A stretch of DNA of 64,000 bases from Puffinus mauretanicus (GCA_023333565.1 JAJKFH010000553.1:124001-188000), one strand, 5' to 3'; positions 35,801 through 49,833 are shown, numbered from the stretch's first letter. Translations and numbers: made by a program. Notes: generated by a model not told the origin, from the sequence alone.

Positions 35801-38800
35801 GTTGCATCAGGGGGCTCGGAGGGAGAACTTTTCCAAGGTCCTTGCCTATTTGACAACTGATTAGAAAGAATGGAAAAAAACCATCTAGACTAAAATGCAG
35901 AATTAAAAGCTTGGTAAAGTGGAAGCATCACTGCCCACTCTAGAGAAGTGTGCACAGCTGAAAGCTCTGCACTGGAAGGGAAATTATGAATGTTGGTTGT
36001 GGTTACCTAGAACAATTTCTGGTCACTGCCATGGGAGCAATAACCACCTGGGTCTGTTCTAAAATCACATAAAACTCTAGGAGTGATTGTTAGAATTCTT
36101 TCTGCATCCTTATGCTGAATTGTCTGCAGGAACTGATCATGGGTTCTCTGTAACCAATAGCTCAAGCCTCTGCTACAGGCAAGCTGCCTCTGCAGCGTTT
36201 CTTTAGCTTCTTCTGAAACACAGTGCTTCCAGTTACTCTGAGAAAAGGATCCTGGAGGGAGTTTGTCTCAAGTCTAATCTTGTTTCACTAATATTTTATT
36301 TCCCCACTAGCAATGAGATTAAATTAATTAGTTTAAATGCATCATACATAGAAGTGGAGAAATTCTGAAGATGGAAATATTCATGGGGTGAGAAGGCACA
36401 TTTATCTGGCAGCTGAGAGACCTGAAAGTTATTAATGACTCGCTCCAGGAATTTGGTTCTCAGTGTCCAGGATGTTATCATGTGCGTCACTATCCAGGCA
36501 AATCACAAGGGAAGCCTTAAAGAGGAATGATGGTGATGATGATGTCCCAAAGACTCACTCATTCTCACTCACACATATTCTCCTTGCAACACTTCATACT
36601 ACACTCACTATTCTGCATGTATACACCCTTTTATTTTTGGTGTTACTGTGATAGTACAAAACTGTATTTTGACTGAAAAAGCAAACCGTTGGCATTAAAA
36701 AAAGGCCACATCAGCAAGTGTGAGTGACAAATTTCTTTGCCCTTGTATAGTTAGCGAGACAAGGGCTTCACGTCATGAAGCAAAACTGCATTTTTGTGTT
36801 TAAAAAAGTAATTACTTTGAGAAGAATGTTGCAGCTCTCTGTCAGGATTTAGTAAGATGTGATCTGCAGTTTCTGCAAGTCAGTGGAAAGATTTCAGCAG
36901 CCACATTCAGAAAGATACTCAAACACATGCCACCCTTTGGATGCAGAGGTGTATATCAACATTTGAAAGATCTGACTCGCTTGTCTAAGATAAACAGCCC
37001 CTATACACTTAAAGCAATTCTTTCCTGAATGCAAAAACCAGTACTGATTTAGAGTCCAGTATTGCAGCAATGATTCCAGCACGAGACATGTCAATCACTT
37101 ACGGGCATTTGTCGTTGTCCTGAAACTCTGTCATCAACAGCATCCAAAGGGGCAATGGAACACAAGCAAAAGCTATAATTTAGGTAAAAACAAAAGAAAT
37201 TCACTTTTGCAGTGAGTATTCACATACAAATTTTCTTGCGTAACAGATTTGTATTAGTTGGGTGAAACTGCCACCTGCTGGTCACCTCGCTGTCAAGCTA
37301 AATGGGGTTTAGGGCTCAGCAGTTGTGTTACCAGACTGACAAAGCTAGAGAAGGAGATTTGCAAATGCACAGACACCAAATCTTGCAGCTCAGCCTTGGA
37401 CGATCTGCTCTCTAACACTCACTACAGTCAGGAATTATATAACGGCCCAAAAGAAAGAGACCACATTAGCTAAAAGCCTGCTCCGACTCAAGTTCCTGTG
37501 GTCTTCTGACACTAGGTTTGTAACAGAAAGAATATTTCAAAGATAAGTAAAAATGGTTGTCCAGAAACAGAGCAGAGGAACCAAATTTAACAGCAACAAC
37601 ACGTGCTCCAGGATGTGCGTTGCTGTTCAGGAAAGGATGATGAAAATAACATGGCTGCCACAACTATTAACACTATATACCTCATGGTGGTCTTTAAAAC
37701 ACAAAGATTTGGATTAAGGAAACATCAGAAAAGGAAATGTGCTCAAAACAGTTCTCGAACAGACAGAAACACAATGCTTACAGCTCTATGAGCGTAAAGG
37801 CATAGCTTTCCTCAGGCAAAAGCCTTCACCAGAATGTTGTTCATGGCACAGAAACCCTTAGGACATCAAGAGGACTCCTAGCCCTGCAAGTCTCTTTTAC
37901 ATGCTCAGTTGCATTCATTAATGTTTGTATTGTGAATGCTGAGTCCATGCAATAGGCCAGTCCTTCGCCACGTCTCTCAGCCCATCAGATGATCATGCCT
38001 AGTTACTTACTAAAAAGAAAAGCTCCCTGGAGAACATAAGGGTGGCACTCACAAGCATGCACACACACACAGAGACACTAACTCAATACCAAGGTCTTGA
38101 GATTATGCTGCTTCTCTTAAGTGAACCTTCAACTCCATATACAGTCACCTGTAAAACCCAGAGAGCTGCCCTGCCTAAAGTTACACAGGCATTATGCAAC
38201 ACAACTCATGAGCCTTTCCCCAGATTCCAGTCATGTCACAGACATATCTTATTTAATAAATCTACAGCAGAACAGAATTATTGAAGGAACAAACTTCTTT
38301 TTTGGTTCCTTGTGACCAGAGCATCCAAGAGAACATCTAAATGCAGAGCTAGAAGCAAAAGCTTTCTGGTACATATGATACATGCCACTTCACATGGTAA
38401 AGTAAGTAGTGAGAGACACCCCTGGGAAGGACAGAACCAAATAGAGTTTATGGGGTGAATAAAGGATAGTTTTCTCTTCCCCAGGGCTAATGTGCTCTGA
38501 AATTTTTTCCATTTGCTCTAACCCATGGCTTCAGTGAGGAGTTGTCTTTAACCACCACCAACCGATTGTGTCTGGAATAACAACAGTGCTTCTTGCTGTC
38601 TTGCACAGGAAGGGTTTCAGCTCTGGAGAAAAAGCCACTCCAGGTGTACGACTTGGCAAGCCACGCACCTCAGAAATGACTGGAAGCTCACAACACACTC
38701 AGTGGTCCAATAGCCAATGAAAGTATCAGGAACAGCCAATAATTGGAAGAACAACTACTACTCTGTACAGGGTGTGGAAAGAAATGAGCTTCTCACAAGT

Positions 38801-39406
38801 AAAGGAGCTGGGAATGCAGTGGAGATACGGCACGCTCAGCAAGGAAGCAAATCTTTCCTCTGCAAATGAGAATTTTGGAATAATTTCAGAACCCCTCAGG
38901 CACAGGAGATTTTCTGTTAGGTTTTCCCCAACATTTCTGTAAGGGAAACAAAACAGCCTGTTGCTGTGACTTAAATGGTAAAATCAGGGAACAAGCTCAA
39001 AAAATACTTCAGAGACAGCCTCTTTTGTTTCCCTCAATCCTGTACTGTACATCCATTAAAAATTTGAAACCATCATTTTGAAAAGGAAGCTATGCAGCAA
39101 CAGGCTTAGCCAAATGTGTAAATAAGAGCAGCATCATTCTCAGGCAAACGTTTGATGTTCTGCTCTGATTTTTGTTAAGGACAATCAGCTAAACTGCTGT
39201 ATCTCTAGGCAGATTTATAGCACATTGCTATAAAACAGAAACACTGTTTGCAGACGTGAATTTTCTGGTATTCGTCTCTGCCTGCAAACCTTTTATTTAA
39301 CCCTGATAAAAAAGTGGAGATTTAAAATATAGCAGATGTTCAGAAGTTTCATCAGCATAAGTCATGTAAGTAACATCAGCAGCAGTCAAAAATGCATCTG
39401 AGAAGA

Positions 39407-40291
39407 TGCAGACGACACCAAGCTGGGCGGGAGTGTTGATCTGCTGGAGGGCAGGAAGGCTCTGCAGAGGGACCTGGACAGGCTGGATCGATGGGCTGAG
39501 GCCAACTGTATGAGGTTCAACAAGGCCAAGTGCCGGGTCCTGCACTTCGGCCACAACAGCCCCAGGCAACGCTACAGGCTTGGGGAAGAGTGGCTGGAAA
39601 GCTGCCCAGAGGAAAAGGACCTGGGGGTGCTGGTTGACAGCCGGCTGAACATGAGCCAGCAGTGTGCCCAGGTGGCCAAGAAGGCCAACGGCATCCTGGC
39701 CTGTATCAGAAATGGTGTGGCCAGCAGGAGCAGGGAGGTGATGGTGCCCCTGTACTCGGCACTGGTGAGGCCGCACCTCGAATCCTGTGTTCAGTTTTGG
39801 GCCCCTCACTACAAGAAGGACATGGAGGTGCTGGAGCGTGTCCAGAGAAGGGCAACGAAGCTGGTGAAGGGCCTGGAGCACAAGTCTGATGGGGAGCGGC
39901 TGAGGGAACTGGGGGTGTTCAGCCTGGAGAAGAGGAGGCTGAGGGGAGACCTTACTGTGCTCTACAACTGAAAGGAGGTTGTAGCGAGGTGGGGGTTGGT
40001 CTCTTCTGCCAAGTAACTAGCGATAGGACGAGAGGAAATGGCCTCAAGTTGCACCAAGGGAGGTTTAGATTGGACATTAGGAGAAATTTCTTTACTGAAA
40101 GAGTGGTCAGGCCTTGGAACAGGCTGCCCAGAGAAGTGGTAGAGTCACCACCCCTGGAAGTATTTAAAAGACGTGTAGATGAGGCGCTTAGGGACATGGT
40201 TTAGTGGGCATGGGGGTGTTGGGTTGACGGTTGGACTCAATGATCTTAGAGGTCTTTTCCAACCTTAATGATTCTATGATTCTGTGATTCT
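39407..40291 (+). mobile_element. CR1 LINE fragment, 5'-truncated (copy 1)
   Basis: About 0.89 kb from the 3' end of a chicken-repeat-1 type non-LTR retrotransposon. It starts within the reverse transcriptase catalytic FADD codons, directly after unrelated host DNA. A frame of about 150 codons (39510-39971) covers the C-terminal part of the polymerase: [41 protein letters not shown]. The 3' end carries the family's short repeated tail, ATTCTATGATTCTGTGATTCT. It is closely similar to the last 0.87 kb of the copy at 52.8 kb. It cannot mobilise alone. Confidence 0.95.
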
Positions 40292-43187
40292 AAGAATGCT
40301 CAAACCAGACATTCTCATTTAAGATACAGCATTGACTGCTGTCTAACTATCTATGCTACATATTTTCGAGTAATCCTTCTCTCATCTATTGCAGAGCAGA
40401 AAGATAAGGGTATTTTCTTTCACTCCAGCTGCACAGAAAGCGTTTGATTAACATTGACAGTTCCCTGGAAATTTAGGGGCTTTCCTTTTGTAGGACTCAG
40501 TTGTGAGAACTCCCTGCTCTTTTCTTTCAATGACTGGAACTCTCATTAGGTGATCTTTTATTGTATTAAATGCAGGTACAGAAACCAGCTGTTATTGTAC
40601 GTGATGATTCTGGTGCAAGTACCAAAGAAGGCACTTAATTTTCCATTTAACCCTCTCCTTTGTTTCTCTTTTGTTTACCTGTCAATGATTTTGCACACTC
40701 TATAGTTTAATTTATTTTCCACACAATTTCACCTCTTAAGGTATTTTGAGCCAGGAAAAGACTAATGTTGAAAGTTTAGCATGCGAGAAACACAGGCCTC
40801 AGGAATCCTCACCTGTAATGTGAGGCTTGGCTATCAGAATTCATTCAACTCATACCCTATTCTGTAATGCCAGTCCTATAACATGTTACTGTGTGACCCA
40901 GCATCTCTTCAGTAAGACACTACAGTTACTACAATTTCAGCTAGCTTTTACAGCTTGCTTCTACAGAGGAACTTTCAATGTGTTTTAGGAGCTCCAACTG
41001 AAGCCTGACAAAATCTGATAAACGTCAATGATTACATTCTTAGTGCGAGATATAGAAACCTCAAGTGTTATGACTGTCACAGTTACATACTCATTTGCAT
41101 AGTTGTATTTTTTTGTTGAGAATAATATTTTATCAAAATAAGGAGGCAAATACAGCCAGAAATGTATGTTTCTGAGTGTGATCCCTGTGCAACAGTAAAA
41201 TACACAACTAGTTTTGAAAATATTAGCCAAAGTCACTTTGGAAAAACGTGCTTATAACAAAGATTCTGGGAGCTGTATTTCCCCTCCGATAGCTACCGTA
41301 CACTTCCTAGTCATCTATTTGGCCCCAGTGATTCAGCGACACATTCCTGTTTATCCCCACCTGGCAAAGGACCATGCAAAGATTGTTTATGATTAATGAA
41401 TGGAGATGCATTGAAGCTGGGCTCAGAGGAACAGCTTTTCCTCCAGCCAACATAAATCCAAAGTGGAACACATTTGCACAAGTTCTGCAGAAAGAATTTG
41501 GGGATTTCCCCTCACACAATCAGTCTGTGAAATGTTAAGTAAAAAAAAAAAACCAAGACTGTAACAAACCTAGTTTGAATTACTTCATTTTTTTCCCCTC
41601 TAGAAAAAAATCGCTTTCAGTGGAGAAACACCATTTGCAGGATTTCCCTACTTCTGTCTTTCTGTGCTCTGTAATGTGGCAGACTTCCCAGGGATATCAG
41701 CATGACAAGAATATGAGGAGAAGTGACAATGCGTATGGTCAAAAGTGGAAATAACTTCTGTATTCATTAAAATTCAGGCTTTTTTTCCTTGCAACTTCGT
41801 GCCCCTAGGTCACTGAAAAGTTCCACCATCCAGTTAAAACACCAGATATCAACTGGCATACAGATTCTCTCTCATTAATCCTCTTTGGATTATGGTGTAA
41901 TCTGTCTGCTTTTGCACCAGCACTAGTTGTAACTGCAATTGTAACCATTTGGGAGACCTAAACCCAAATATTAAGAGAGTCAGTAGTGGGTTTTTTCCCT
42001 GATTAGACAAGGCCAGGTGATTTCCAAAGAAAGAATTTTAAGTTGCTTTTATGTTTACAAAGGGGCAGAATTTTCATATTGGACAGAGCTCCACATGATT
42101 TGGATTACACATTAAACAATGTTAAAATCATTTATTCCTTTACAATTGCAGGTAGTGAGGGCACAAAGCCTGGGTCTGTTGGAGTTCAAGTGCATCGCAC
42201 AGAAGTGTGCCAAATGCAGGCACACTATGGCCAGGTGAATAAATTCATAACTTTCAGGAAGAAGTTGCCAATACTGACCTGAAAACTATGGGAAACACTT
42301 AACTATAGATCACCTATTTTCTATGCCTGTCTTCCTCTCCACTCGTGGTGAAAATCATGATCTCGGCACTGCCGCTCACCTGCAGAGCCGAGTGGTCAGA
42401 CCACAGCAGCCTTTCCACTCACATCCTGCATACACACACACTCCTCCAGCTGCCCTTTGCAAAGGAGCAGGTAGGAAGGTAAACACTTGGCTCTCCAGCC
42501 AACATATTTTGTGCATTTATCACAGTCAATCCTGTGCTATGGAGGAGGGAAAAATTCACTGGAGCTTGACAGACAGAAAAAGGAACTTTGTGTATTTTTA
42601 CCAGGAATTAAATTCTCTGCAGCCAGCAGCAGAAACCAACCTTTCAAAGGCACAAGGTCAGGGTGCAGGGCACAAATATCTGCATTATGCTGGTGGTGCT
42701 TAAGGCTCTACAAAATTTGCATAAAGTTTTATGTTCTATCTGATAACATTACAGAAAAACAAAACAAATCAGATCATACTGTTCCAATTATAAGTTGCTG
42801 CAGTGAGGTAAATTTGGACTTTCCTAATTAAGCATCTCAATATTGTGCAAATATTACGACTCAATTGTTCTGATTTATTTCTTCTGACTTTGTAACATAT
42901 AAATGAAACATTTTAAACAAACGAACAAATACACAAATGAACTGAACTGAAATGCTAAATATTTTCATATAAGGAAAAGCATTGTTTTCAGTTTCCCTTC
43001 CAAGCTTTGCCAATGCCCAATTTAGTCAAAACTAAATGTATTTTCTTAACAGCCATAACAAGTGGAACATTTCAGCCCTTTAACTGAGGCATAAAGACCT
43101 GAAGCACAACAGTAAACCCTGCCCTGTCACCCTGTCATTAAATCACTGAATACTCAGAAACTGAATGAGCTTTTTGATTGGCTGTAC

Positions 43188-43210
43188 AAAAAAAAAAAAA
43201 AAAAAGAAAA
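43188..43210. repeat. Poly-A tract
   Basis: About 18 A bases followed by GAAAAG, with no associated element recognised. Confidence 0.85.
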
Positions 43211-44997
43211 GCCAACCAAATACAACACATGCAAACAAAATCCAAATTCACAAATACAGAGTATCAAGTTCAGGATTTAGGTAGGAAGGAAGGGCCCCCA
43301 GGAGGGCTGCGTTCTGTTCCCACCCTTAGTGAAAGATGCTTTTTGAAAATTGTTAGATATGTGCATTTTTTCAAATTTCTATCATCTGGTTTAACATCTC
43401 TCAGAAAGGTCCCAGTACTTATGGGGCAAGCATTCTCATTTGGTGAAAATCAGTTCCTTTTAAGATATTAGAAAACAAGTACCCCTGAGATTATTCACTC
43501 ATATAACAGTAATATACAATAAAATACCTAAACTTTTTAAAACTATCTTACTAGCCTAAACTGTTCTTGAGACATATATGATCCCTTTCCACAGAGATCT
43601 CAGTCATCACAGTAATGTTTTGTTGCAATACTGCACTTTTTAACCCCATTGTCAACAAATTACATCTTGTAACTCTTCATGAGCTTGAAAAGTCACTACT
43701 GCTGCTTTCCTCCTAAATAAGAACTGAAAGATTGAAAGATGAAGGTACTAAATACTTTATTGCATTACCATTAAGTCCACACTTCATTTCAAGTATGCAA
43801 TATGTTAGCTGGAATGAAAGCCTACACTGGTCCATAGTGTTAAGTGTACGCTTCAGTGATGACTGGTTGTGGTTTAAAACCCCTGCAGTCATGCAGGGAT
43901 TTTAGCCATATGCAATCATAACAATTTCACAAACATAGTTGCAGAAAGCTCCTCTTCATTAGACAATCCCATTAGCAGATTAGAATGTACCTCCGATAAG
44001 TTTTAAGTCCCGCTCTCCATAAGCTTATACGGCTCTCCATCCTCTGTAATCAACAGAAATTTCTGGTTTATAACCTGCCCTTACTACTTTGGGAGAAGAC
44101 TTAAAAGAACTTTTCAGAAAAATAAGCTTTGGGAAAAGAAAGAGAGCCCAGCATGTCTGGACCCTAGGAAATCTGTCCATTCAGGAGAAAATTAGTTTAG
44201 TAACTAAAGTTAGTTTACTTCTTCCTGACTTGGACAAAAGCTCTACCATACCATCTGTTGCCGCTTCCCTCCTGCCTGGAACTTCTCTCAAGCATCAGCT
44301 ACCAAATAAGGGGAGACTTTTGCCATTTCATGTATGTTCTGCGGGAGAATAGCGAACTAAATCTCCAATAATATTAACACTGGTCCCAGGGCCACACAAA
44401 ATAATCTATTTTAGAGCTTTTGCAATACCACTCATCACCTTAGGAGATGAGAACCCTGCTGGTAATTAAAGCAGGCTAACAAGGCTTGCTGTGTGCTCCA
44501 TGGTTTCCAGGACCTGTCTCTACTCTGGCTCAAAGATCTCCACTGGGGGACTTCTACTTCTGGAATTACTAAATCACAAACCACTGCAGCAAAGCATGCA
44601 AAGTACTCTGGGTATCTCTAGGCATTAAAAGCCAAAGCAAACCCAGCTGCCAACAACAGAAAATAAGTGAGGTGGGGAGAAGAAGCTGAGAACAGACTGT
44701 GCAGAGGAAGGGCCAGCTCACAATAGTGTAGTAGCACAGTTCCTCTTCACCCAGCCATACTTGAGGTTAACACCCCACCTATGTCCCCCATCTTGGATGT
44801 CTTCAAGGCTTGGCAAAGATAAATCCAGTCGGTCTCTAATACTGGTTTCACATTCACATCAGCTGGGCCTGTCTCCTGCAGGAGGCGTGAAACCCACTGC
44901 CCAAAATTTCTTGATTGCTCCTTTTCCATTCCACCTAGAAAGACCGCAATCAGCAGCTAGGAAGTTTGCACTAGAAGCGCAGTAAGGCAGGACACAG

Positions 44998-45073
44998 CAT
45001 GTTTTATGGGGACCATAGCATTTTTCTGACTGCAACATGTTTTATGGGGACCATGGCATTTTTCTGACTGCTT
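44998..45073. repeat. 38-bp tandem duplication, nearly perfect
   Basis: Units 44998-45035 and 45036-45073 both begin CATGTTTTATGGGGACCAT. They differ by one internal A/G change and by the last two bases. Confidence 0.95.
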
Positions 45074-46330
45074 GGATTTGGCTGAAGGCATAAGTGGCCT
45101 AATGAAGTGCAGCTTACTGTTGTTGACTCATGCTGAAAATGACCACTTGTCTGGCAGGAAGAGTAAGATTTGCTCAATCTCTCAGGAGCAAATTGGCAAT
45201 TCTCTGAGAAAAGTGGGTGAAACAGTATGAGCAAGTAAAATGCCTCTTGAGGCATAAAATGCCTCATTGCCAGGTCTGAGGTGCCAAGATTTTTCACATT
45301 TTTTCCCTTCCAACTGTTCTGGTTTATTTTCAAATTTGCAACATTTGACATTTATCTTGAAGAATCAGGTGGTTAAGAGTATATCTCCATTTAATTAAGA
45401 AAGGCCAATCCCAGGGACATAAACTGCAGCAAAGTACTTGCAAACATGAACCTAAACACGTTTAAGATTCGAGAATGGACTACAAATATGAAACACTGCA
45501 GTTTATTTAATCCTGTTAATCTCAAGCCAGTCTTATGGTTTTGAGGATCAGATTCAGGATTTTTGAGTATTTAAAGCTAGTGACATGCACAAGAGCTACA
45601 CTCCTCTGAAGGTTATAACACCACCTGGAGTCTTGTCATTAGCATCCACTGACTCTGACTCTTGCTGGCTATTGCAGCTGGAATAGTAGCATTATAATAG
45701 CATCTAGCTCACAGCACAAAGCAGGAGGAGGAAAAGGATCCAACGGCAATGCAAATGTAATCCCTGGGGACAAGTAAAAAGGCAGCTAGCCTCAGAGGGG
45801 TAAAAACACAACTCTTTAGCTACTCCCAAGCTATGATAAGTCTGACAGCACATGAAGAGGAGAGGAGCTAAACCTGCTGTCATTGATTTACAAATACTTC
45901 TGAGTAAGTGTGGATGCTATAAGACTGTTTTTCTGTCATTCCTGTCATTTCATATATTATTTATTTGTTTCTGTTTATAATTCCCCTGAAATACCTGGCA
46001 GTGAAATATTCACTGCGCAAGTGTGTATATGTTGTGGGAGCAACAGCCTTGTAATCACAAATAAGCTTTTTCTTCCACACCTCATCCTCTTCCCCTCATT
46101 CCAGAAGCCAGTCTTTCTTCTCCAGAAATGCATAGTCCAAGTCTAGACATTTTGCTCCAGTGTTGGGCAGAGTATATGAATGTGGACAGAGGCTCGAAGT
46201 ATGGCATTAAATAACTCCAACTCAGTCTACTCCAGAAACATTCTTGATTTCTAGCTTCTCCCTTTGAGGTCACGACCAGGTACATGCACAGCAGACTTAT
46301 CTGTGACATCTAAGGGGCAGCAGAGCTCAA

Positions 46331-46462
46331 TAAAAAAAAAAAACCACCACCAAAAACCACAGCCCCTCCCTCCCCCACCCCCGAAAAAAAAAACCACCAA
46401 CCAAACAAAACCAACAAAAAAAAACCCAAAAGAAAACAAAGGAACAAAAAAAAAACCCACCA
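46331..46462. repeat. A/C-rich low-complexity block
   Basis: Runs of A broken by ACC, CCACC and AACC units for about 130 bases. Inside it, 46363-46382 is a C-run block whose minus strand forms four G-runs. Confidence 0.9.
46363..46382 (-). other. G-quadruplex motif, one-base loops
   Basis: The plus strand is C4-T-C3-T-C5-A-C5. On the minus strand this gives G5, G5, G3 and G4 runs with single-base loops, which satisfies the standard G-quadruplex pattern with the shortest possible loops. Confidence 0.8.
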
Positions 46463-48098
46463 AAACAAGATGTATATTCAGAGGAGACTCTTAAAGGGCT
46501 GGCTGCCACTGAGTTCGGGGACAGTTCCTCACATGAGTGACACTCAGTATAACTGAAGATTAGGACCACAAATAGATTGAAGGTGGGAATTCCCAGCACT
46601 CCGAGTGATGCTTGAAGACGAGCCCCACTGTAAACTACAGTTCAACACCCATTTCTCTAGGGATACCAATACCTCCTTCCCTGCATTCAGGAAGGATGTC
46701 ATCTCTGCATGTAACGTGCTATGTACCTACTCTATCTCACAATCACTCAGGTCAAAAATAGCTTTGGATTAAGAAGAGGGATTTTTTTTGTCCTAAAATA
46801 ATGTTATTTCACCACTAATCCTTCCTTCCTAACTGTCAAGATCCACAAGGCCACCTCCTTTTCTATCAGATATAGCTGGAAATTGAAAAAGCAACAGAAA
46901 CATGTGGTGAGGATCAGGTTATGAGAGAGCAGAACAACACATTGAGTAAGCGAGAGGACATGAGAGGTTACTGGGGTCTATCTTGGGGCTTACAGAGGAA
47001 CATGAGTTAAAGCTGTCATATGAGCTAGGCACAAGTACACAAACACTTAGCACAGTCCCTGGAATAGATCTGTGCCAGCTCCTTAGGCAGAGTGACTAAG
47101 CAAGCTCCCAAGGAAATTGCTCTTTTCAACAGTCATTTCTGTTTCATTAGTAACACCTTCATCAAGTTTCTGACCCTTCTTCACCGACGGAAACCTACCC
47201 TACATCTGGTTCCACAGATGCAGAACACATTGCTTTAGATTTTTATCACATTAAGACCACTCTTGTTGCATACTTTGGCTCAGATAACGGTGCACAGCAC
47301 CCAGACAGCTGAGGTGAATGTCCCATGATGAAACCGTTCCAGTGAATGCAGAAAAACTCCAAGCCATATCTTAGGAGCTTATGCTTCTAAATAGCAAAGA
47401 AAGGGTCAGATCAAGTGGAAGGCATAGGCCAGCAGAAAGTGTTAACAACACATTATTGTTCCTCTTGTAGCAGGGGCCAGATACCTCAAACCATACTGCC
47501 CTGGGCATAGAACCTAGAAACAATATGACTGTCTTCAGTTGCTCACAAAGAGCAAAAAATCTTGAGATGAGAAGTATTAACACAGCCATCACACTGATTG
47601 TGAAGAGAAACCAGTTAAGTGCTTATATATCTCATCTCTAGTCCATAGAAACACAACTTCCGACAGGTAATTCATGCAACCCATCTGAGTTAAGGCAAAT
47701 CCCCCAGGATGCCTGTTTCTTTCTTGACTGTATATGGAACTTAGATGACTGGCTGAGATTTCCATGTCTAGTTTACAGATACTGACTTTAAGGCAGATGA
47801 AATTCAACCATGGGGACAAAAGACCTTTCTTCAAGTTCACAGAGCTATGAATCTGACACCAGACAAACCCACTCCCCCAGATCACAGCTAGGTGGGTCTT
47901 TGCAAGTAGACAGAAGCAAGCCTTCCTGGGTCCTGTGCCAGCCAGAGCTATAGTGACTCGATTGGCCTTGCACGAAGCACAAGCTCTCTTAACAGGGTGG
48001 ATTAGTTTAAAAGTCTTGCACATACACAGCCCTTCCTGAGCACAGACAGAAAGAGCTTTCAGCAGCATGCAATACATCACACAGACATCATTCCTCCT

Positions 48099-48119
48099 CT
48101 AGTGGGTTTCTCCCACTAG
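48099..48119. repeat. Short perfect inverted repeat
   Basis: CTAGTGGG and CCCACTAG arms of 8 bases flank a 5-base TTTCT loop. GTGGG-type units recur just downstream (ATAGTGGG twice). No function can be assigned. Confidence 0.8.
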
Positions 48120-49833
48120 ATAGTGGGATAGTGGGAATGGCACCCCCATTTCCCTAAAGCACAATTGGGCCTAGCAGCATCACCAGGAATGCAAAGATTC
48201 AAAAAACTTAGAATAGTGTCTGAAGGTTAGAGATCTGACATTTTAAGGAGCAGCAGGTTTTGGAATGAAATAGTTTGATGGTATCATATAGGTTTGGTTT
48301 TCTGTCTGTAAAATGTGTGCAGACGCTATCCTATTGAGCAATGTGTACAGCATCATCCATTTCTTTGTTAAACCCTTCTCTCCCTGGGAAGAACAAACAC
48401 AGCAGCCAATGCAAGTTGCAGCCCTGCAGAATTATCGCTATTACTGATTATATCGGCTGCCATTCAGCTTGCTGTAACAAAAACAATTTGTCCTGAGGGA
48501 AAGCAGTATGTACAGAAAGCCAGAGTGCAATGAGGTATTGGATGAAGCTCACTGTTACTGAGAGGTGTAGTTTTACTCCAGTGCCTCACTGACACTAACA
48601 CTCTTAGCTTAAGTTTTAGTAGAAAAACATCTGCCTCTTAAAGCCTACCATGCACACTAGCACTCATCTGCCCTCTATTTGCACCCTCAACAGAGAGGGC
48701 ATGAGCCATGCAAACTGAAATCCTCTTTACCTACAAGTAGTCATTACCCATGCAGCTAGGACTCAGGTTATATTTTTTTCAAGGGAGAAAGAAATTTTCC
48801 ATCCACCAGCTCCATACAGAACAGGGAACAAGAGTCTTGTTTCCACGTCACTCTTTAAAATTCAGTCCCACAATGAATTAGATGGTCGTCACTGACCGTA
48901 CCTTGAGTGGTTCTCCCACCTGAATGGCTTTACCAGGGTTGGGGCAGGACACTTCACACTGCATGTATCAGAGCCAAATCCAAAGATTTGCTAATCTGCC
49001 CCTCTCAGACAGTTTGCTGCTACTAATTTGTATCTCAGTAATACCTAAAGCCCACAGAAGACACCATTCTTGTTTTACTGGGTGCTCTATATACACATTG
49101 AGCAACTGAATTTCTGTGCCAAAGAATTTACAACCTGAACAAAAAACCCATTTTACAGGCAGGGTCTTAGGCTAAGCCTTGACTGGCACTTTGCATTCTG
49201 GCCTCTGTAGCCTCCCTGCTTGCCACTAGTGCCCCATAAAACACCAGAATGCTTACTTCCACGGCATTTGCACACAAAAGAAAAAGAAAAGAAGGGAAGT
49301 TGTTAGCTTATTTGCAACTACAAACAATAACCTCAGCTGTAACAAGCATCTCACCACTAGCTATGAAGGTGCGCAGCAAGAAAAGTCTCAGCAGTCATCT
49401 TCTCCCATGTACTCACCACTTCAGCAGTGAGAGCCAACCTGCCAAAAGTGAGGATAATTAGTAAAAACCATGTTTGACACCTGATTTCCAGTGAAATTTC
49501 ACTAAAGGAGGAGCCACTAATTTGCATGCACAATATTAAGAAACAACAAAACTGTTGTGAATTCAACAGTATTTCTCAGCAGATTCTAGTCTAATCTGCT
49601 GAGCACAAAAGTTTTCCCTTTCATGTTGATGCATCGAATGTCTAGCTAATGACGCTAAATGAATAGTTCTCTTATTCTGACTGAAAAGCTCCCAGTGCCA
49701 TCTGATGTGCATATTGCATATTCCCTGTATGTTTTATCCAGCACATACCTCTAGCTGTTGTGGTTTACTGGGCTACTAGTGCACCTGCAGTTTGTTTGTG
49801 TAATACTGCCTGTGCTTCTGACAGATTTCTATT

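Larger units (their letters stand above)
27007..39406. other. POU2AF1 upstream intergenic DNA
   Basis: No coding gene was recognised. Contents: an unusually long plus-strand open frame at 30042-30671 of unknown status, a G/T-rich low-complexity patch (30945-30995), a 30-base tandem duplication (32779-32838), one octamer (29716-29723), and a splice-flanked mini-frame at 37103-37172. It may contain enhancers or a non-coding RNA. Confidence 0.6.

Noticed and set aside
38294..38324. ATG-Leu-Trp on the minus strand as POU2AF1 exon 1
   Set aside because: It has no good donor and the wrong phase for exon 2. The site at 26818 fits in every respect.
39297..39881. 194-codon minus-strand open frame over CR1 copy 1
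   Set aside because: It is the antisense shadow of the CR1 polymerase. The GC-rich LINE body keeps several frames open.
45004..45018. Second ATG-Leu-Trp match on the minus strand
   Set aside because: It hits a stop codon after five residues and has no donor; it lies in a tandem duplication.
47589..48080. 163-codon minus-strand open frame
   Set aside because: No similarity to any family I know, no exon signals, and no repeat or conserved motif. Likely chance.
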